Source of the DNA: Caldisericum exile_A
Lineage (GTDB): Bacteria; Caldisericota; Caldisericia; Caldisericales; Caldisericaceae
NCBI RefSeq assembly: GCF_047785965.1
Contig: NZ_JBLOBF010000009.1
Coordinates: 1-60,533 of the forward strand
Direction: 5' to 3'
DNA: 60,533 nt
Shown here: piece after piece, positions 7,929 to 15,721 of the stretch
Layout of the letters: each line of letters starts with the position of its first letter
Numbering within the stretch: the first letter of the stretch is position 1
Position numbers and translations under genes: made by a program
Notes under the pieces: generated by a model
Told to the model about the DNA's origin: nothing
Database searches by the model: none
The model's input: only the letters and a program-made list of their open reading frames with translations

Positions 7929-9911
7929 ATGTGGAAAGGAAGTAGAGAAATTGTATTCTTGCTTGTAATAGTCATATTATTTACAAACGGCTGCTATTCT
8001 ACAAGTTTTAAACGCCAGGTTTTCTTTACCGAATATTTCCCTCAAAATATACCCAAGCAAATTCCTAATTGGTGGAGAGTAAACCTGAGTCAATATTTGC
8101 GTTTGTCTTATATCGAGAATGGGGATGAGTCTGCCTTTGAAGAATTGGGTAACGATGTGTTCTCTCCAAATCTTTACTCTACTTATGCCGCGGTTGGTAT
8201 ATTAGACAATCTTTCATCTCCCATTGAAGACTCGAAGAGTGTTATTAAATGGATCCAAAGTTTACAAGACAAGAAAGGGGTATTTTACGATAAGAGTACA
8301 TTGGCTCAGCCTATAGAGCAGACTTACTGGGCAATATCTACATTACAAAAACTTAACTTCTCTCCTCCCAATTTTCAAAACCTGCTTCAATTTTTAAAGA
8401 ACTATGAGCAAAATAATGGATTGTTCATTTTTAGCAATACAGCAGGAAAAGAAAGTGTCGAAACTGGAATTTCACAGACATATTTTGTAATATCAATATT
8501 GCGTTTATTGAACATAAAGCCTGAGATGGCAAGCGAAATATTTAATTTTAAAACCTTAGCGAAAACTTTACAAATATATATAAGAGACCATGCCTCTACT
8601 AATGTTGCATTGAATGACTTAAGGTCAGGTTATTTAATATCTGCTATATTTGAATTATCATACATAGATGTTGGCCTGATGCCCTCAGTTTCGTACGAAT
8701 GGTTGTCAAGCAAAATTCTTGAGATTGATACTCTTCCCTATGGAGTGCAGTACATTTCATTAGTCAATAATCTTACCGAGGCGTTGGACTCACTTGAGAT
8801 AAATTCGAAAGATGTGGCAATTAGAATTAGTACTTATTTAGAACAAAAAGTCTTGCCCAATCAAAATACAAGTGGAGGATTTGGCTTTGGTAAAAACGAT
8901 TGGAATTTCATAGAGCCAATGGTTACTTATGAGGCGATAAAATTATTTAAAGCATCAAATATTTCTTACTATCCGAATATTGATAAATTAACAGAGAATT
9001 TAAAAGCCCACCGTGTTAAAAATGGGTGGATAAAATTTATTACATTCGAGCCGTCTGTACAGGCTACATACTATGCGGTGTTGCTTGCAAAAGAAAATGG
9101 CGATATTAAAAAGTACCCTATAAAAAAATTAGAAAAATACCTGGAAGGCACAATTGGAGATTTAGCAAAATCAATAACAACAAGTAAAAATTCAAACGGA
9201 ATACGGACTGTGAAAATCTCAGACATTTCTGAAAAACTTAAAAAACTATATTATGCAGTAGCAACGTATAATTTACTGGAAAAACATATACCAACAAAGT
9301 TAAGGACACAAGTTATTAATTTAGAGAAGACGCTTATAAAGGAGTTACCTCCTTCATCTGAAAAAAGTGACATTCTCGTTAGTGCAGAGGCTTTTTCATA
9401 TTTCATACATACTTTTGATATACTTCAAATTTGGCCTTCGGATAGCTTTGGACTATTGAATGAAATACGGGAAATTACAAGTCGGCTTGCCTATACTATA
9501 AAAGATGAGCAAGCATTTAATGTGCAAACGCTTTTTGAATTTTATATTTTAAACTCAGTTATAAGATTTTATGATCTTCATGAGGGAAATGAAAATTCAT
9601 TTATTATTGAAAACGCTTTGTCCATATTAAATACTGGGAATGGTTTCAAGATGTCTCCTCAACTCAATATTCCAGATGTCCATTCTACGTATCTGGGTCT
9701 TTGGCTTATCGGTAATATATCTGGAAACCTAACAACATTGAATACTGACGAAGTAATTAAATTTGTTATGGCATCACAGGCAGAATATGGATTCTATTAT
9801 GTACCGCAACGAAGTGACTCTGGCTCGGATTTACGTGTTACATACGAGGCACTATGGATAATAGATTTCATAACAGTTGGAAAAGATTATAACTTTTCTT
9901 TGCAAAGATAG
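7929..9911 (+). CDS. Large lipoprotein with prenyltransferase/terpene-cyclase-like alpha/alpha-toroid repeats
   Basis: 660 aa from the ATG at 7929; GAGGTG lies 4 nt before it, which is better placed than for the ATG at 7917. A hydrophobic N-terminus ends in Phe-Thr-Asn-Gly-Cys (C22), a plausible though atypical lipobox. The body repeats a pattern seen in prenyltransferase/squalene-cyclase-like toroids: a Gly-Gly-Phe or Gly-Val-Phe turn, then Thr-Tyr-(Tyr/Trp)-Ala-(Ile/Val)-x-x-Leu. Examples are near residues 115-145, 170-195, 315-345, 375-390, 575-600 and 620-645. No terpene-cyclase DxDD motif is evident, so binding or scaffolding is more likely than cyclase activity. Cotranscribed with the secreted protein upstream. 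Confidence 0.75.
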   Translation: MWKGSREIVFLLVIVILFTNGCYSTSFKRQVFFTEYFPQNIPKQIPNWWRVNLSQYLRLSYIENGDESAFEELGNDVFSPNLYSTYAAVGILDNLSSPIEDSKSVIKWIQSLQDKKGVFYDKSTLAQPIEQTYWAISTLQKLNFSPPNFQNLLQFLKNYEQNNGLFIFSNTAGKESVETGISQTYFVISILRLLNIKPEMASEIFNFKTLAKTLQIYIRDHASTNVALNDLRSGYLISAIFELSYIDVGLMPSVSYEWLSSKILEIDTLPYGVQYISLVNNLTEALDSLEINSKDVAIRISTYLEQKVLPNQNTSGGFGFGKNDWNFIEPMVTYEAIKLFKASNISYYPNIDKLTENLKAHRVKNGWIKFITFEPSVQATYYAVLLAKENGDIKKYPIKKLEKYLEGTIGDLAKSITTSKNSNGIRTVKISDISEKLKKLYYAVATYNLLEKHIPTKLRTQVINLEKTLIKELPPSSEKSDILVSAEAFSYFIHTFDILQIWPSDSFGLLNEIREITSRLAYTIKDEQAFNVQTLFEFYILNSVIRFYDLHEGNENSFIIENALSILNTGNGFKMSPQLNIPDVHSTYLGLWLIGNISGNLTTLNTDEVIKFVMASQAEYGFYYVPQRSDSGSDLRVTYEALWIIDFITVGKDYNFSLQR

Positions 9912-9929
9912 AATAATGTCTGCTACCCT

Positions 9930-10595
9930 ATTGGAACTTTTTTGTGAGTTTGACAGTCTAATATATGAGAAGAAAAAAATTATAAGAATTTTTGGAAAAT
10001 TTTTCAAAAACCTCTTGACGGAAGAGTTTGATAAAATATAGTAAAAAGAGATATTGGAAGTTTGAAAAAAGGGGAGAACCCAAGGAAAAATAGTTTTAAA
10101 ATATCTCATTGGGTAATCGTAGGAGCAAAATACCTCAATAGAGGGAGTAAAAACCTCTCTTCGAACTTTCCCAAAAGGAGGAGATTTCTTATTAATCGAA
10201 GGGGTAAAAGTCCCCTTCGAACTACCCCAAAAAGAGGAGATTTCTCAGTCGCTTTCGCTCCTTCGAAATGACAATAATTGGAAGGGGACACATCCCCCTT
10301 CCAACTTCCCCCTAAAAACAAAAAGAATGGCTTTTCTTTTTCATTTGTCATTCCGAAGGGAATTTTCATTTGTCATTCCGAAGCCGAAGGAGAGGAATCT
10401 CCTCAGTTTTGGGGGAGTATTGAGGGGGGTTGTTGCCCCCTCAAAATGGTTGTCATTCTGAAGTGGCAAAGCCACGAGGAATCTCCAATATTAGAAAGGG
10501 GGATACCCCCTTTCTAACTTACCCCCAAGGCAAAATTATTATTTTGGGAGTATTGAGGGGGTACCTTAAACCAAAAAACCGAGGGCAAGGCTCCG
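9930..10595 (+). repeat. Long dispersed repeat family 1, copy 2 (right boundary of the secreted-protein module)
   Basis: Direct repeat of 6270-7073. It begins 19 nt after the lipoprotein stop codon and ends with the same Cys-poor, non-coding GAGGGCAAGGCTCCG tail. It has only a few substitutions and small indels compared with copy 1 and lacks the internal 119-nt duplication. The near-identity implies recent duplication or gene conversion. Open frames here are not conserved as proteins. Confidence 0.9.
10015..10042 (+). promoter_or_regulatory. Promoter-like box inside repeat copy 2
   Basis: TTGACG (10015-10020), a 16-nt spacer and TATAGT (10037-10042), identical to the box in copy 1. No plus-strand gene follows directly, so any transcript would be non-coding. 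Confidence 0.4.
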
Positions 10596-10635
10596 TATAA
10601 TCTTAATTTTAACTTAACTCATAATTGGAGCTTCA

Positions 10636-11187
10636 TTACTCTCCATCAAACATATATAAGAAGTTGTGTATTTCGGAATCTTTTGTAATTAACTCGCCTA
10701 ACACATTTTCCGTATCGATAATATCGAGTATTCTGTTTCTTGTTAGATCCACGAATACGGTGATGATCTTTTCATCAGGAAGAGTAACTTTTACTTCCCC
10801 CACTCTATAGAGAAGATCCTTCTCAAAACTCGGCATATACACGGTGGGGTTTTCTGCCGTGATTGATTTTATGTTTAACCTCTTAATAAAAGGATCGTCC
10901 AATACAATCTCTTTTGCCTTGTTTTTTTCTTCGTCTGTAAGAGAAACTACCTGTGACTCATATTTTTTAACCTTCACATCGTAATCGTATAAAGGAATCC
11001 CAACTTTTGAGTCTATAACGATAATGGAGTTCTGAACATTTGTATATAAGTGTACTATGCGAAGTTCTTTGTCCTCGGATATTTTATTTATCCCTATTTT
11101 AAACGATGGTTGCATCATCATATCATTGTACATCTTTGTCTCCGTTGGGTTTTTCATTATAAGCTGGTAAAATATTTGTCTTTGCAT
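10636..11187 (-). CDS. Hypothetical protein, possibly a 5'-truncated remnant
   Basis: 183 aa, mixed alpha/beta, no signal peptide or membrane segment. The C-terminal half (about residues 85-165) alternates charged helix and Val/Thr-rich strands, in a way loosely reminiscent of PepSY-like domains, but I cannot assign a family. The ATG at 11187 has no convincing ribosome-binding site, and the sequence upstream is debris of plus-strand genes. It may therefore have lost its original 5' end, where a signal peptide or anchor would be expected. It is wedged between repeat copy 2 and the decayed sulfur-transporter region. Confidence 0.5.
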   Translation of the reverse strand: MQRQIFYQLIMKNPTETKMYNDMMMQPSFKIGINKISEDKELRIVHLYTNVQNSIIVIDSKVGIPLYDYDVKVKKYESQVVSLTDEEKNKAKEIVLDDPFIKRLNIKSITAENPTVYMPSFEKDLLYRVGEVKVTLPDEKIITVFVDLTRNRILDIIDTENVLGELITKDSEIHNFLYMFDGE

Positions 11188-11357
11188 GTACCTGTTTAGA
11201 GAGAAAAATTACAGGTTATGCAACACAGAAGGGTGCTTTTAGTCCACTACTGAACGCAATATCGAAATTCGATGTAAAAGTTGCATCAAATAGTTCTTTA
11301 TATCTTGCCGATAAAAACGGAAATATTGGGCCAACCCTTGCAACATTATTACTATGA
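11163..11357 (+). pseudogene. Unidentified plus-strand coding remnant
   Basis: An open frame of about 64 codons without a start codon reads as sensible protein (Lys-Ile-Thr-Gly-Tyr-Ala-Thr-Gln-Lys-Gly-Ala-Phe, later Tyr-Leu-Ala-Asp-Lys-Asn-Gly-Asn-Ile-Gly) and ends just before the YeeE/YedE remnant. It has the composition of a real protein but no start, so I treat it as gene debris. Its 5' end overlaps the opposite-strand hypothetical gene. Confidence 0.35.
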
Positions 11358-11362
11358 ACCCA

Positions 11363-11872
11363 TGAGTAATTGGCCTCATTTTTGCTGCAATACTCTTAAT
11401 CTATGTCTTTGGCACAAAAACAACAAAAAGGCCCGAATCTCCATTAACGTGGCCATGGATTGGCATTCTCGTGATCCCAGTCGCAATGTTTGGATTCTGG
11501 TCCAGCACAATCTCGGGAAGACCATATGGACTTGGAATAACTGGTGGTTGGGTAAATATTTTCCAAAGTTTTACTACTAAAATACCTCTAAACTGGGAAG
11601 GTGCAGAAGTCCTTGGAATTGTTATCGGAGCATTTATTAATGCATTTGCCAATAAGGAATTCAAATTTAGAATACCAAAGAAAGGTATAACGTACTTGCA
11701 AGTTTTAATTGGCGGCATGCTTATGGGATTTGGAGCAGTATTTGCAGGTGGTTGTAATATAGGTCATTTCTTAACGGGCATTCCACAACTTGCATTAAGT
11801 TCTCTAGTTGCAGGATTATTTTTCATCCTTGGCAACTGGTTTATGTCTTGGATACTTTATCAAAGGGGGTAA
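11363..11872 (+). pseudogene. YeeE/YedE-family sulfur transporter, C-terminal half only
   Basis: About 168 codons in one frame, entered immediately after a TGA, encode the C-terminal half of a YeeE/YedE (TsuA-like) membrane protein. The diagnostic Gly-Gly-Cys-Asn-Ile-Gly-His-Phe-Leu-Thr-Gly motif (about 11748-11780) carries the conserved pore Cys, and hydrophobic helices surround it. Family members normally have about twice this length with a second similar half. There is no start codon with a ribosome-binding site in front. This family imports thiosulfate or other sulfur compounds and often neighbours DsrE/TusA genes, matching what follows. Confidence 0.75.
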
Positions 11873-11874
11873 AA

Positions 11875-12228
11875 ATGAAAATAACAATACGGGTAATGTC
11901 TCCTCCATATACTTATGAAGACTTGGATACGGCAATAAAAATATTGCAGAAGCCGGCCTTTAAAAAGGACATGAAGTTAGAATATTTTCATTTTCGGATG
12001 CCGTGTTGGCAGTAAATACAAAAGTCAAACCAGTTAGATCCGACAGGATAATTCCAGAAAAACTCAAGGAGCTTATCAAACAAGGTCTAAGAGTAGATAT
12101 ATGCGGAATATGTATGGATTAGAGGCCTTACGGCAGATATGATTATAGAAGGGGCTAATCCAAGCGGACTTCCAGAACTTGCACAACTTATTTTTACTTC
12201 AGATATTTTTATTAACCTAACTGCTTAG
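11875..12228 (+). pseudogene. DsrE/TusD-like sulfur-relay gene, broken
   Basis: The ATG at 11875 begins a DsrE-type protein (Met-Lys-Ile-Thr-Ile-Arg-Val), but about 25 codons in the frame shifts within an A-rich stretch (about 11938-11950). In the restored frame an AAA-like codon has become TAA (about 11961) and an expected Tyr codon after Cys-Gly-Ile-Cys-Met-Asp has become TAG (about 12119). The remainder, with Arg-Gly-Leu-Thr-Ala-Asp-Met-Ile-Ile-Glu-Gly-Ala, matches the DsrE family to its stop at 12226-12228. Three separate lesions make a real pseudogene more likely than a sequencing error. The active-site Cys pair Cys-Gly-Ile-Cys is still recognisable. Confidence 0.8.
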
Positions 12229-12239
12229 GAGAGTGCAAT

Positions 12240-12593
12240 ATGAAAAAACTACTTTTTATTGTTTATCAAGCACCGTGCGGATCAATATGGGTAAACGAAT
12301 TATTCAGAACAGCATTTGGTATGTATGGAGAAGACCTTGAGCCGAATGTACTGCTCATGGAAGAAGCTTCAATAACAATTGGAAAAGGAACCGAACCGCA
12401 GAAATTAGGTTTATTTCCAATTAAAATAGTTCAAGGATATATTAGCAAATATGAAACCAAAGTTTACGCTGTAAAAGAGGATTTAGAAAGCTTTAATATA
12501 AAAGATATTGATGAAAACTATAAAGCTGAGATTATACCTATGAAACAGGTAAAAGAGCTTGTTCATTCAAGTGACTTTGTAATATTTATGTGA
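12240..12593 (+). CDS. DsrE/F-like (TusC-like) sulfur-relay protein
   Basis: 117 aa, single alpha/beta domain. The start is typical of the family (Lys-Lys-Leu-Leu-Phe-Ile-Val-Tyr-Gln-Ala-Pro-Cys-Gly), and the end, Ser-Asp-Phe-Val-Ile-Phe-Met, is the usual final strand. TusC/DsrF is the middle subunit of the TusBCD or DsrEFH complex, which passes persulfide sulfur to acceptor proteins. A GAGAG sequence lies before the ATG. It overlaps the upstream edge of the next frame but the real next start is at 12602. Its natural DsrE partner upstream is broken, so complex formation is doubtful. Confidence 0.75.
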   Translation: MKKLLFIVYQAPCGSIWVNELFRTAFGMYGEDLEPNVLLMEEASITIGKGTEPQKLGLFPIKIVQGYISKYETKVYAVKEDLESFNIKDIDENYKAEIIPMKQVKELVHSSDFVIFM

Positions 12594-12601
12594 GGTGCGA
12601 G

Positions 12602-12931
12602 ATGGTAATACTTATAAAATTCGGTATAAACTCCAATGCAGCAAAAATTAAGTTCGGGCTGGCGGCTCCAGGTGACAAAATTGTCCTGATACAAAATGGT
12701 GTTTTCTGGGCAATCACAGACAAACTCCAGGAATTTAAGAAAACAAATATTGAAATATTTGCAATAAAAGATGATTTCGAATCAAGAGGCTATAAGAAAA
12801 TAGATTTAAATGTCCCTTTGATTTCTTACGCAGAATTTATAGAGTTACTTGAAAAAGACAAAAAAAACAGTAGGTTAGGGGAGGAATCCCCTAACCTTTT
12901 CCTATTTGTGCCTGCCCTAGAATTTGCATAA
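12602..12931 (+). CDS. DsrH/TusB-like sulfur-relay protein with overrun C-terminus
   Basis: 109 aa from the ATG at 12602, which has GAGGTG in front. Val-Leu-Ile-Gln-Asn-Gly-Val-Phe-Trp-Ala-Ile (about residues 32-42) is typical of DsrH/TusB, which carry the small third subunit of the sulfur-relay complex. The family should end near residue 88; here about 20 extra residues are read through a terminator hairpin. At 12860-12867 there is a run of eight A; one more A would end the protein at a TAG (now read across 12870-12872) just before the hairpin. Either an indel or transcript slippage at the A-run could explain this. Confidence 0.7.
   Translation: MVILIKFGINSNAAKIKFGLAAPGDKIVLIQNGVFWAITDKLQEFKKTNIEIFAIKDDFESRGYKKIDLNVPLISYAEFIELLEKDKKNSRLGEESPNLFLFVPALEFA
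12873..12907 (+). terminator. Intrinsic terminator overlapping the 3' end of the DsrH-like frame
   Basis: A perfect 9-bp stem GGTTAGGGG (12873-12881) / CCCCTAACC (12888-12896) with a 6-nt loop, then TTTTCCTATTT. It lies inside the annotated end of the preceding coding frame, which supports the view that the original stop codon lay before it. Confidence 0.8.
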
Positions 12932-13030
12932 GTTTACAAACTTGAAAACAGGGATATTAATCTTAGACATATTTTCTCCAAATTTAAATAATTGACTGCC
13001 TAATTTTTAAAGCCTATATAAAATATCTTA

Positions 13031-13064
13031 TTGACAAAAAATATATATGTGTTATAACATAAAT
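13031..13064 (+). promoter_or_regulatory. padR promoter with operator-like dyad; probably gives a leaderless mRNA
   Basis: A consensus TTGACA (13031-13036), a 16-nt spacer and TATAAC (13053-13058). The predicted transcript start coincides with the ATG at 13065. No ribosome-binding site is present. The -10 region is embedded in ATGT-N6-ACAT (13047-13060), a dyad of the kind PadR regulators bind. The spacer is almost identical to that of the promoter at 17942-17969. A second promoter-like pair, TTGACT-17-TATATA, lies at 12992-13020. Confidence 0.6.
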
Positions 13065-13421
13065 ATGAAAAAATATAGCAAAATTGGCTTTAAAATCGAA
13101 AGTATCTTGAGCGCAGCGCTTTTACTTAGTTTAATGAAAAGCCCCTCCTATGGATATTCAATTCCAGATAACCTAAAAGATTTTGGGATAAATCCAAAGG
13201 ATGTTCAACATCCAGTTGTTTATAGGTTGCTAAAAGATATGGAATTAAAGGGCCTTGTGAAATCCAAATGGGAGTTTGAAAAATCTGGCCCTTCAAAAAG
13301 AGTATATTTTATAACAAATAAGGACAAAATATATTTAAAAGAATGGAAGAGTTATGCAAAAATAAAATTCGAAGCAATTAGTAAAATCTTAAATCAAATA
13401 GTGGAGGAATCAAATGGCTAA
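13065..13421 (+). CDS. PadR-family transcriptional regulator
   Basis: 118 aa from the ATG at 13065. Winged-helix PadR fold: a first helix with Leu-Leu-Ser-Leu-Met-Lys-Ser-Pro-Ser-Tyr-Gly-Tyr-Ser-Ile, a recognition helix with Val-Val-Tyr-Arg-Leu-Leu-Lys-Asp-Met-Glu, and a wing with Gly-Pro-Ser-Lys-Arg-Val-Tyr. A short C-terminal dimerisation helix follows. PadR proteins repress adjacent genes and respond to small molecules. The stop overlaps the start of the ferredoxin gene by 8 nt, so regulator and target are cotranscribed. It is paralogous to the minus-strand PadR gene at 15722-16099. Confidence 0.88.
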   Translation: MKKYSKIGFKIESILSAALLLSLMKSPSYGYSIPDNLKDFGINPKDVQHPVVYRLLKDMELKGLVKSKWEFEKSGPSKRVYFITNKDKIYLKEWKSYAKIKFEAISKILNQIVEESNG

Positions 13422-14049
13422 TTTGGGTAAGGATTGGCACGGTGTGCCAAGAGAGTTAATTCCTTGGTATCCAACTGTTGATGAAAAAAAGTGCATAGGC
13501 TGTGGGCTTTGTTTTGTTACCTGCGGAAGGAATGTTTATGAAATAATTGACAAAAAGGCAAAAGTTGTAAACCCATTCAACTGTCTTGTAGGATGCTCCA
13601 CCTGCGCAACTGTGTGTCCCGTTGGTGCAATTTCTTTCCCTGATAAAGATATGATTCAAAAACTACAAAAAGAATACGCAATTTTAAAGGCAGTTAACAC
13701 AGAAAAGGTAAAAAAGGAAGCGAAATTGGCGTTTGAAAAAGCTCGAGAAAATGCTGCCAAACTCATTTCGCAAGCAACTCATTTTGCAGATTACACAGTT
13801 GCTGGAGATGTAATGGAAAAAAATATTCCACAAAAAATTGAGGAATTATCACAAAAACTTAATTTTGACGTCGTGAATGTTACAATTGAAACCCCTCTTT
13901 TAAAATTTAACTTCAAAGAAAAAGTACCTTCCCTAATGAAATTCAGGATTGTATCAAGGGAATACGAGGACATTGCTAACGTAATTGATGAATTGGACAA
14001 ACTTTTAAAAGAAAATGAAGTTGTTGTTATTGAGAAAAATAAAGGATGA
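13414..14049 (+). CDS. Two-cluster [4Fe-4S] ferredoxin-like protein
   Basis: 211 aa. The N-terminal third binds two clusters: Cys27, 30, 33 and 37 (Cys-Ile-Gly-Cys-Gly-Leu-Cys-x3-Cys), and Cys57, 61, 64 and 68, where the second motif has the spacing C-x3-C-x2-C-x3-C-P. Residues about 75-130 form a charged helix, and the C-terminal 70 residues look like a small alpha/beta domain. It has no membrane segment. GTGGAGG precedes the ATG. The N-terminus is clearly paralogous to that of the oxidoreductase downstream, including the motif Trp-His-Gly-(Val/Leu)-Pro-Arg, so the two probably arose by duplication. Likely an electron carrier for the neighbouring oxidoreductase. Confidence 0.85.
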   Translation: MANLGKDWHGVPRELIPWYPTVDEKKCIGCGLCFVTCGRNVYEIIDKKAKVVNPFNCLVGCSTCATVCPVGAISFPDKDMIQKLQKEYAILKAVNTEKVKKEAKLAFEKARENAAKLISQATHFADYTVAGDVMEKNIPQKIEELSQKLNFDVVNVTIETPLLKFNFKEKVPSLMKFRIVSREYEDIANVIDELDKLLKENEVVVIEKNKG

Positions 14050-14080
14050 GCATTCAAGAATACAATAGAGGAGGTATAGT

Positions 14081-15171
14081 ATGCCTGACCAACAATATTT
14101 AAAGCCATGGCATGGATTGCCAAGAGATAAAATACACTGGACCCAACCGTAGATGAGACGTTTGTATTGGATGCGGAACATGTGTCACAGGATGTAGTCG
14201 CCTTGTGCAGGTTTGATTTTGAAAAAAATAAATCTGTTGTTTATGATCCATTAAACTGCCTTGTCGGTTGCACTACGTGTGCCAATATTTGCCCTGCTAA
14301 TGCCATATCATTCCCTTCGCTTGAAACAGTAGAAAGCCTTCTTTCACAAGCAACTGTGCATCATGCAATAGAAGACGACCTTATCGGAAGAAAAGAAGAA
14401 CTTGCAAAGCCGCTTGAAGAGCACTTAAATAAATACAAATTTATTGTTGACAAGAAAATACAAGCTGGACCTAAAAACTTGATAGTTTACTTAAAGCCAG
14501 CAACAGATAATGATAAATTAAATGATTTTATTCCAGGTCAATATGTTAATGTATGTAGCCCAGATAAAAATTGGTTATGCAGATCATACTCGGTATGTAA
14601 TATTCCTGATAAAGATAATCATGAAGTTCAACTTTACATGAGATTGGTAGATGGTGGGCGTTTCACAGGATGGGCATTTAATGAAATGAAGGAAGGAGAT
14701 GTATTAAATCTAAAAGGACCTTTTAGGGCTTTCCGATTCCAGTCTACAGAGGATAAATCCCTTTTATTTATTGCAAGGGGAGCTGGTTTTGCCCCAATTA
14801 AATCGATCATAGAGCAAGTGCTTGAGATTAATCCTTCAAAGAACATTATCCTTTATTGGGAAGTAACAGATACAGATGACTTTTGTTTACTTGAATCAAT
14901 AAAAAGATGGTTGAATATTGATCCAAATTTGCATTGCATCCTTACTGCAAGAGTCGCTTCTTCTAATTTTACCCCACCTGTTGGAGTTGTCTTCCACCAG
15001 GGAACTGTTTATAATGCTCTCGCAAACTCTTATTTTGAAGACTTTGACTTAGTAAATATGGATGCGTACGTAGCTGGTCCAAGTAAAACAATAAAAGAAG
15101 TAATAAATGTTCTTTTAATTAGAGGTTTTTCCAAAGATAGGATATTTGTTGATTCATTTGGATTAAAATAA
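14081..15171 (+). pseudogene. Ferredoxin-FAD/NAD(P)-oxidoreductase fusion with frameshifted 5' end
   Basis: A gene start with GAGGAGG and ATG (14081) encodes Met-Pro-Asp-Gln-Gln-Tyr-Leu-Lys-Pro-Trp-His-Gly-Leu. Three shifts then follow within about 80 nt (near 14141, 14160 and 14208); joining the frames restores the first ferredoxin motif Cys-Ile-Gly-Cys-Gly-Thr-Cys-x3-Cys. From 14167 one frame is intact to 15171. It carries the second cluster (Cys-Leu-Val-Gly-Cys-Thr-Thr-Cys-x3-Cys-Pro), an FAD-binding barrel with Arg-Ser-Tyr-Ser, and an NAD domain with Gly-Ala-Gly-Phe-Ala-Pro-Ile, as in ferredoxin-NADP reductase-type flavoproteins. Translation of the intact part would need an internal start. 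It is either a recent pseudogene or an error-affected 5' end; the reductase domain itself looks functional. Confidence 0.75.
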
Positions 15172-15184
15172 TTGGAGGTGAAAT

Positions 15185-15664
15185 ATGAGAATTTGTTTTA
15201 CTGCAGATGAGGCAAACGGCCTCGAAAGCGTTGTAAGTTATCATTTTGGGCATTGCCCTTATTATGTAATCGTCGACATTGATGGTAATGTTGTGAAAAA
15301 TGTAGAGTCCATTCCAAACCCTATGGCAGAAGAACACAATGCTGGAGATCTTCCTTCGTATATGAAGGAGCAAGGTATTGATGTAATAGTCACAGGTGGA
15401 ATGGGACCAAAAGCACAAGAATTTTTCCAAAACTACGGCATTGAAGTATTTACTGGCGCTTATGGTAAAGTAAAAGACGTGCTTGAAGAATATCTTCATA
15501 GTAAAGTTAAATACGAAGAAATGGAAAAAGAGTGCGGTGAACACCATCACGAAGAAGGCGAAAACAACGATCTAAGGATGCTCAAGGAAGAAGTTGCTGA
15601 CCTAAGAAGGCAAATCGCCGATTTAAAATCTATGATAAAAGAGATTGGAGACGAAAAAAAATAA
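15185..15664 (+). CDS. NifX/NifB-like (dinitrogenase cofactor-binding fold) protein with coiled-coil tail
   Basis: 159 aa. Residues 1-105 form the NifX/NifY/NifB-C fold (MTH1175-like): Met-Arg-Ile-Cys-Phe-Thr-Ala-Asp, then Ser-Tyr-His-Phe-Gly-His-Cys-Pro-Tyr-Tyr, and Val-Thr-Gly-Gly-Met-Gly-Pro-Lys-Ala. The tail has a Cys-Gly-Glu-His-His-His cluster (about 120-126) that could bind metal, then a heptad-like coiled coil. Outside nitrogen fixation, such proteins bind Fe-S or heterometal clusters in redox operons; no nif genes are seen here. TTGGAGG precedes the ATG, 13 nt after the oxidoreductase. Last gene before a bidirectional terminator. Confidence 0.82.
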   Translation: MRICFTADEANGLESVVSYHFGHCPYYVIVDIDGNVVKNVESIPNPMAEEHNAGDLPSYMKEQGIDVIVTGGMGPKAQEFFQNYGIEVFTGAYGKVKDVLEEYLHSKVKYEEMEKECGEHHHEEGENNDLRMLKEEVADLRRQIADLKSMIKEIGDEKK

Positions 15665-15692
15665 TAAAAAGGGGGATTTATCGTCCCCCTTA
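15660..15692. terminator. Bidirectional terminator between the nifX-like and second padR genes
   Basis: Stem AAGGGGGA (15669-15676) / TCCCCCTT (15684-15691) with a 7-nt loop. Read on the minus strand it is followed by TTTTTATTATTTTTTTT, a strong terminator for the padR gene at 15722-16099. On the plus strand the T-tract is weaker (TTAATGATTT). Confidence 0.8.
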
Positions 15693-15721
15693 ATGATTTC
15701 TAAAGAATCAAACTTATGAAC

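Noticed and set aside
9852..10517. Open frames in repeat copy 2
   Set aside because: Same repeat-derived translations as in copy 1; not conserved as protein and one overlaps the end of the lipoprotein gene.
11281..11718. Overlapping frames on both strands in the YeeE region
   Set aside because: Only the frame ending at 11872 reads as membrane protein with the family motif; the others are shadows.
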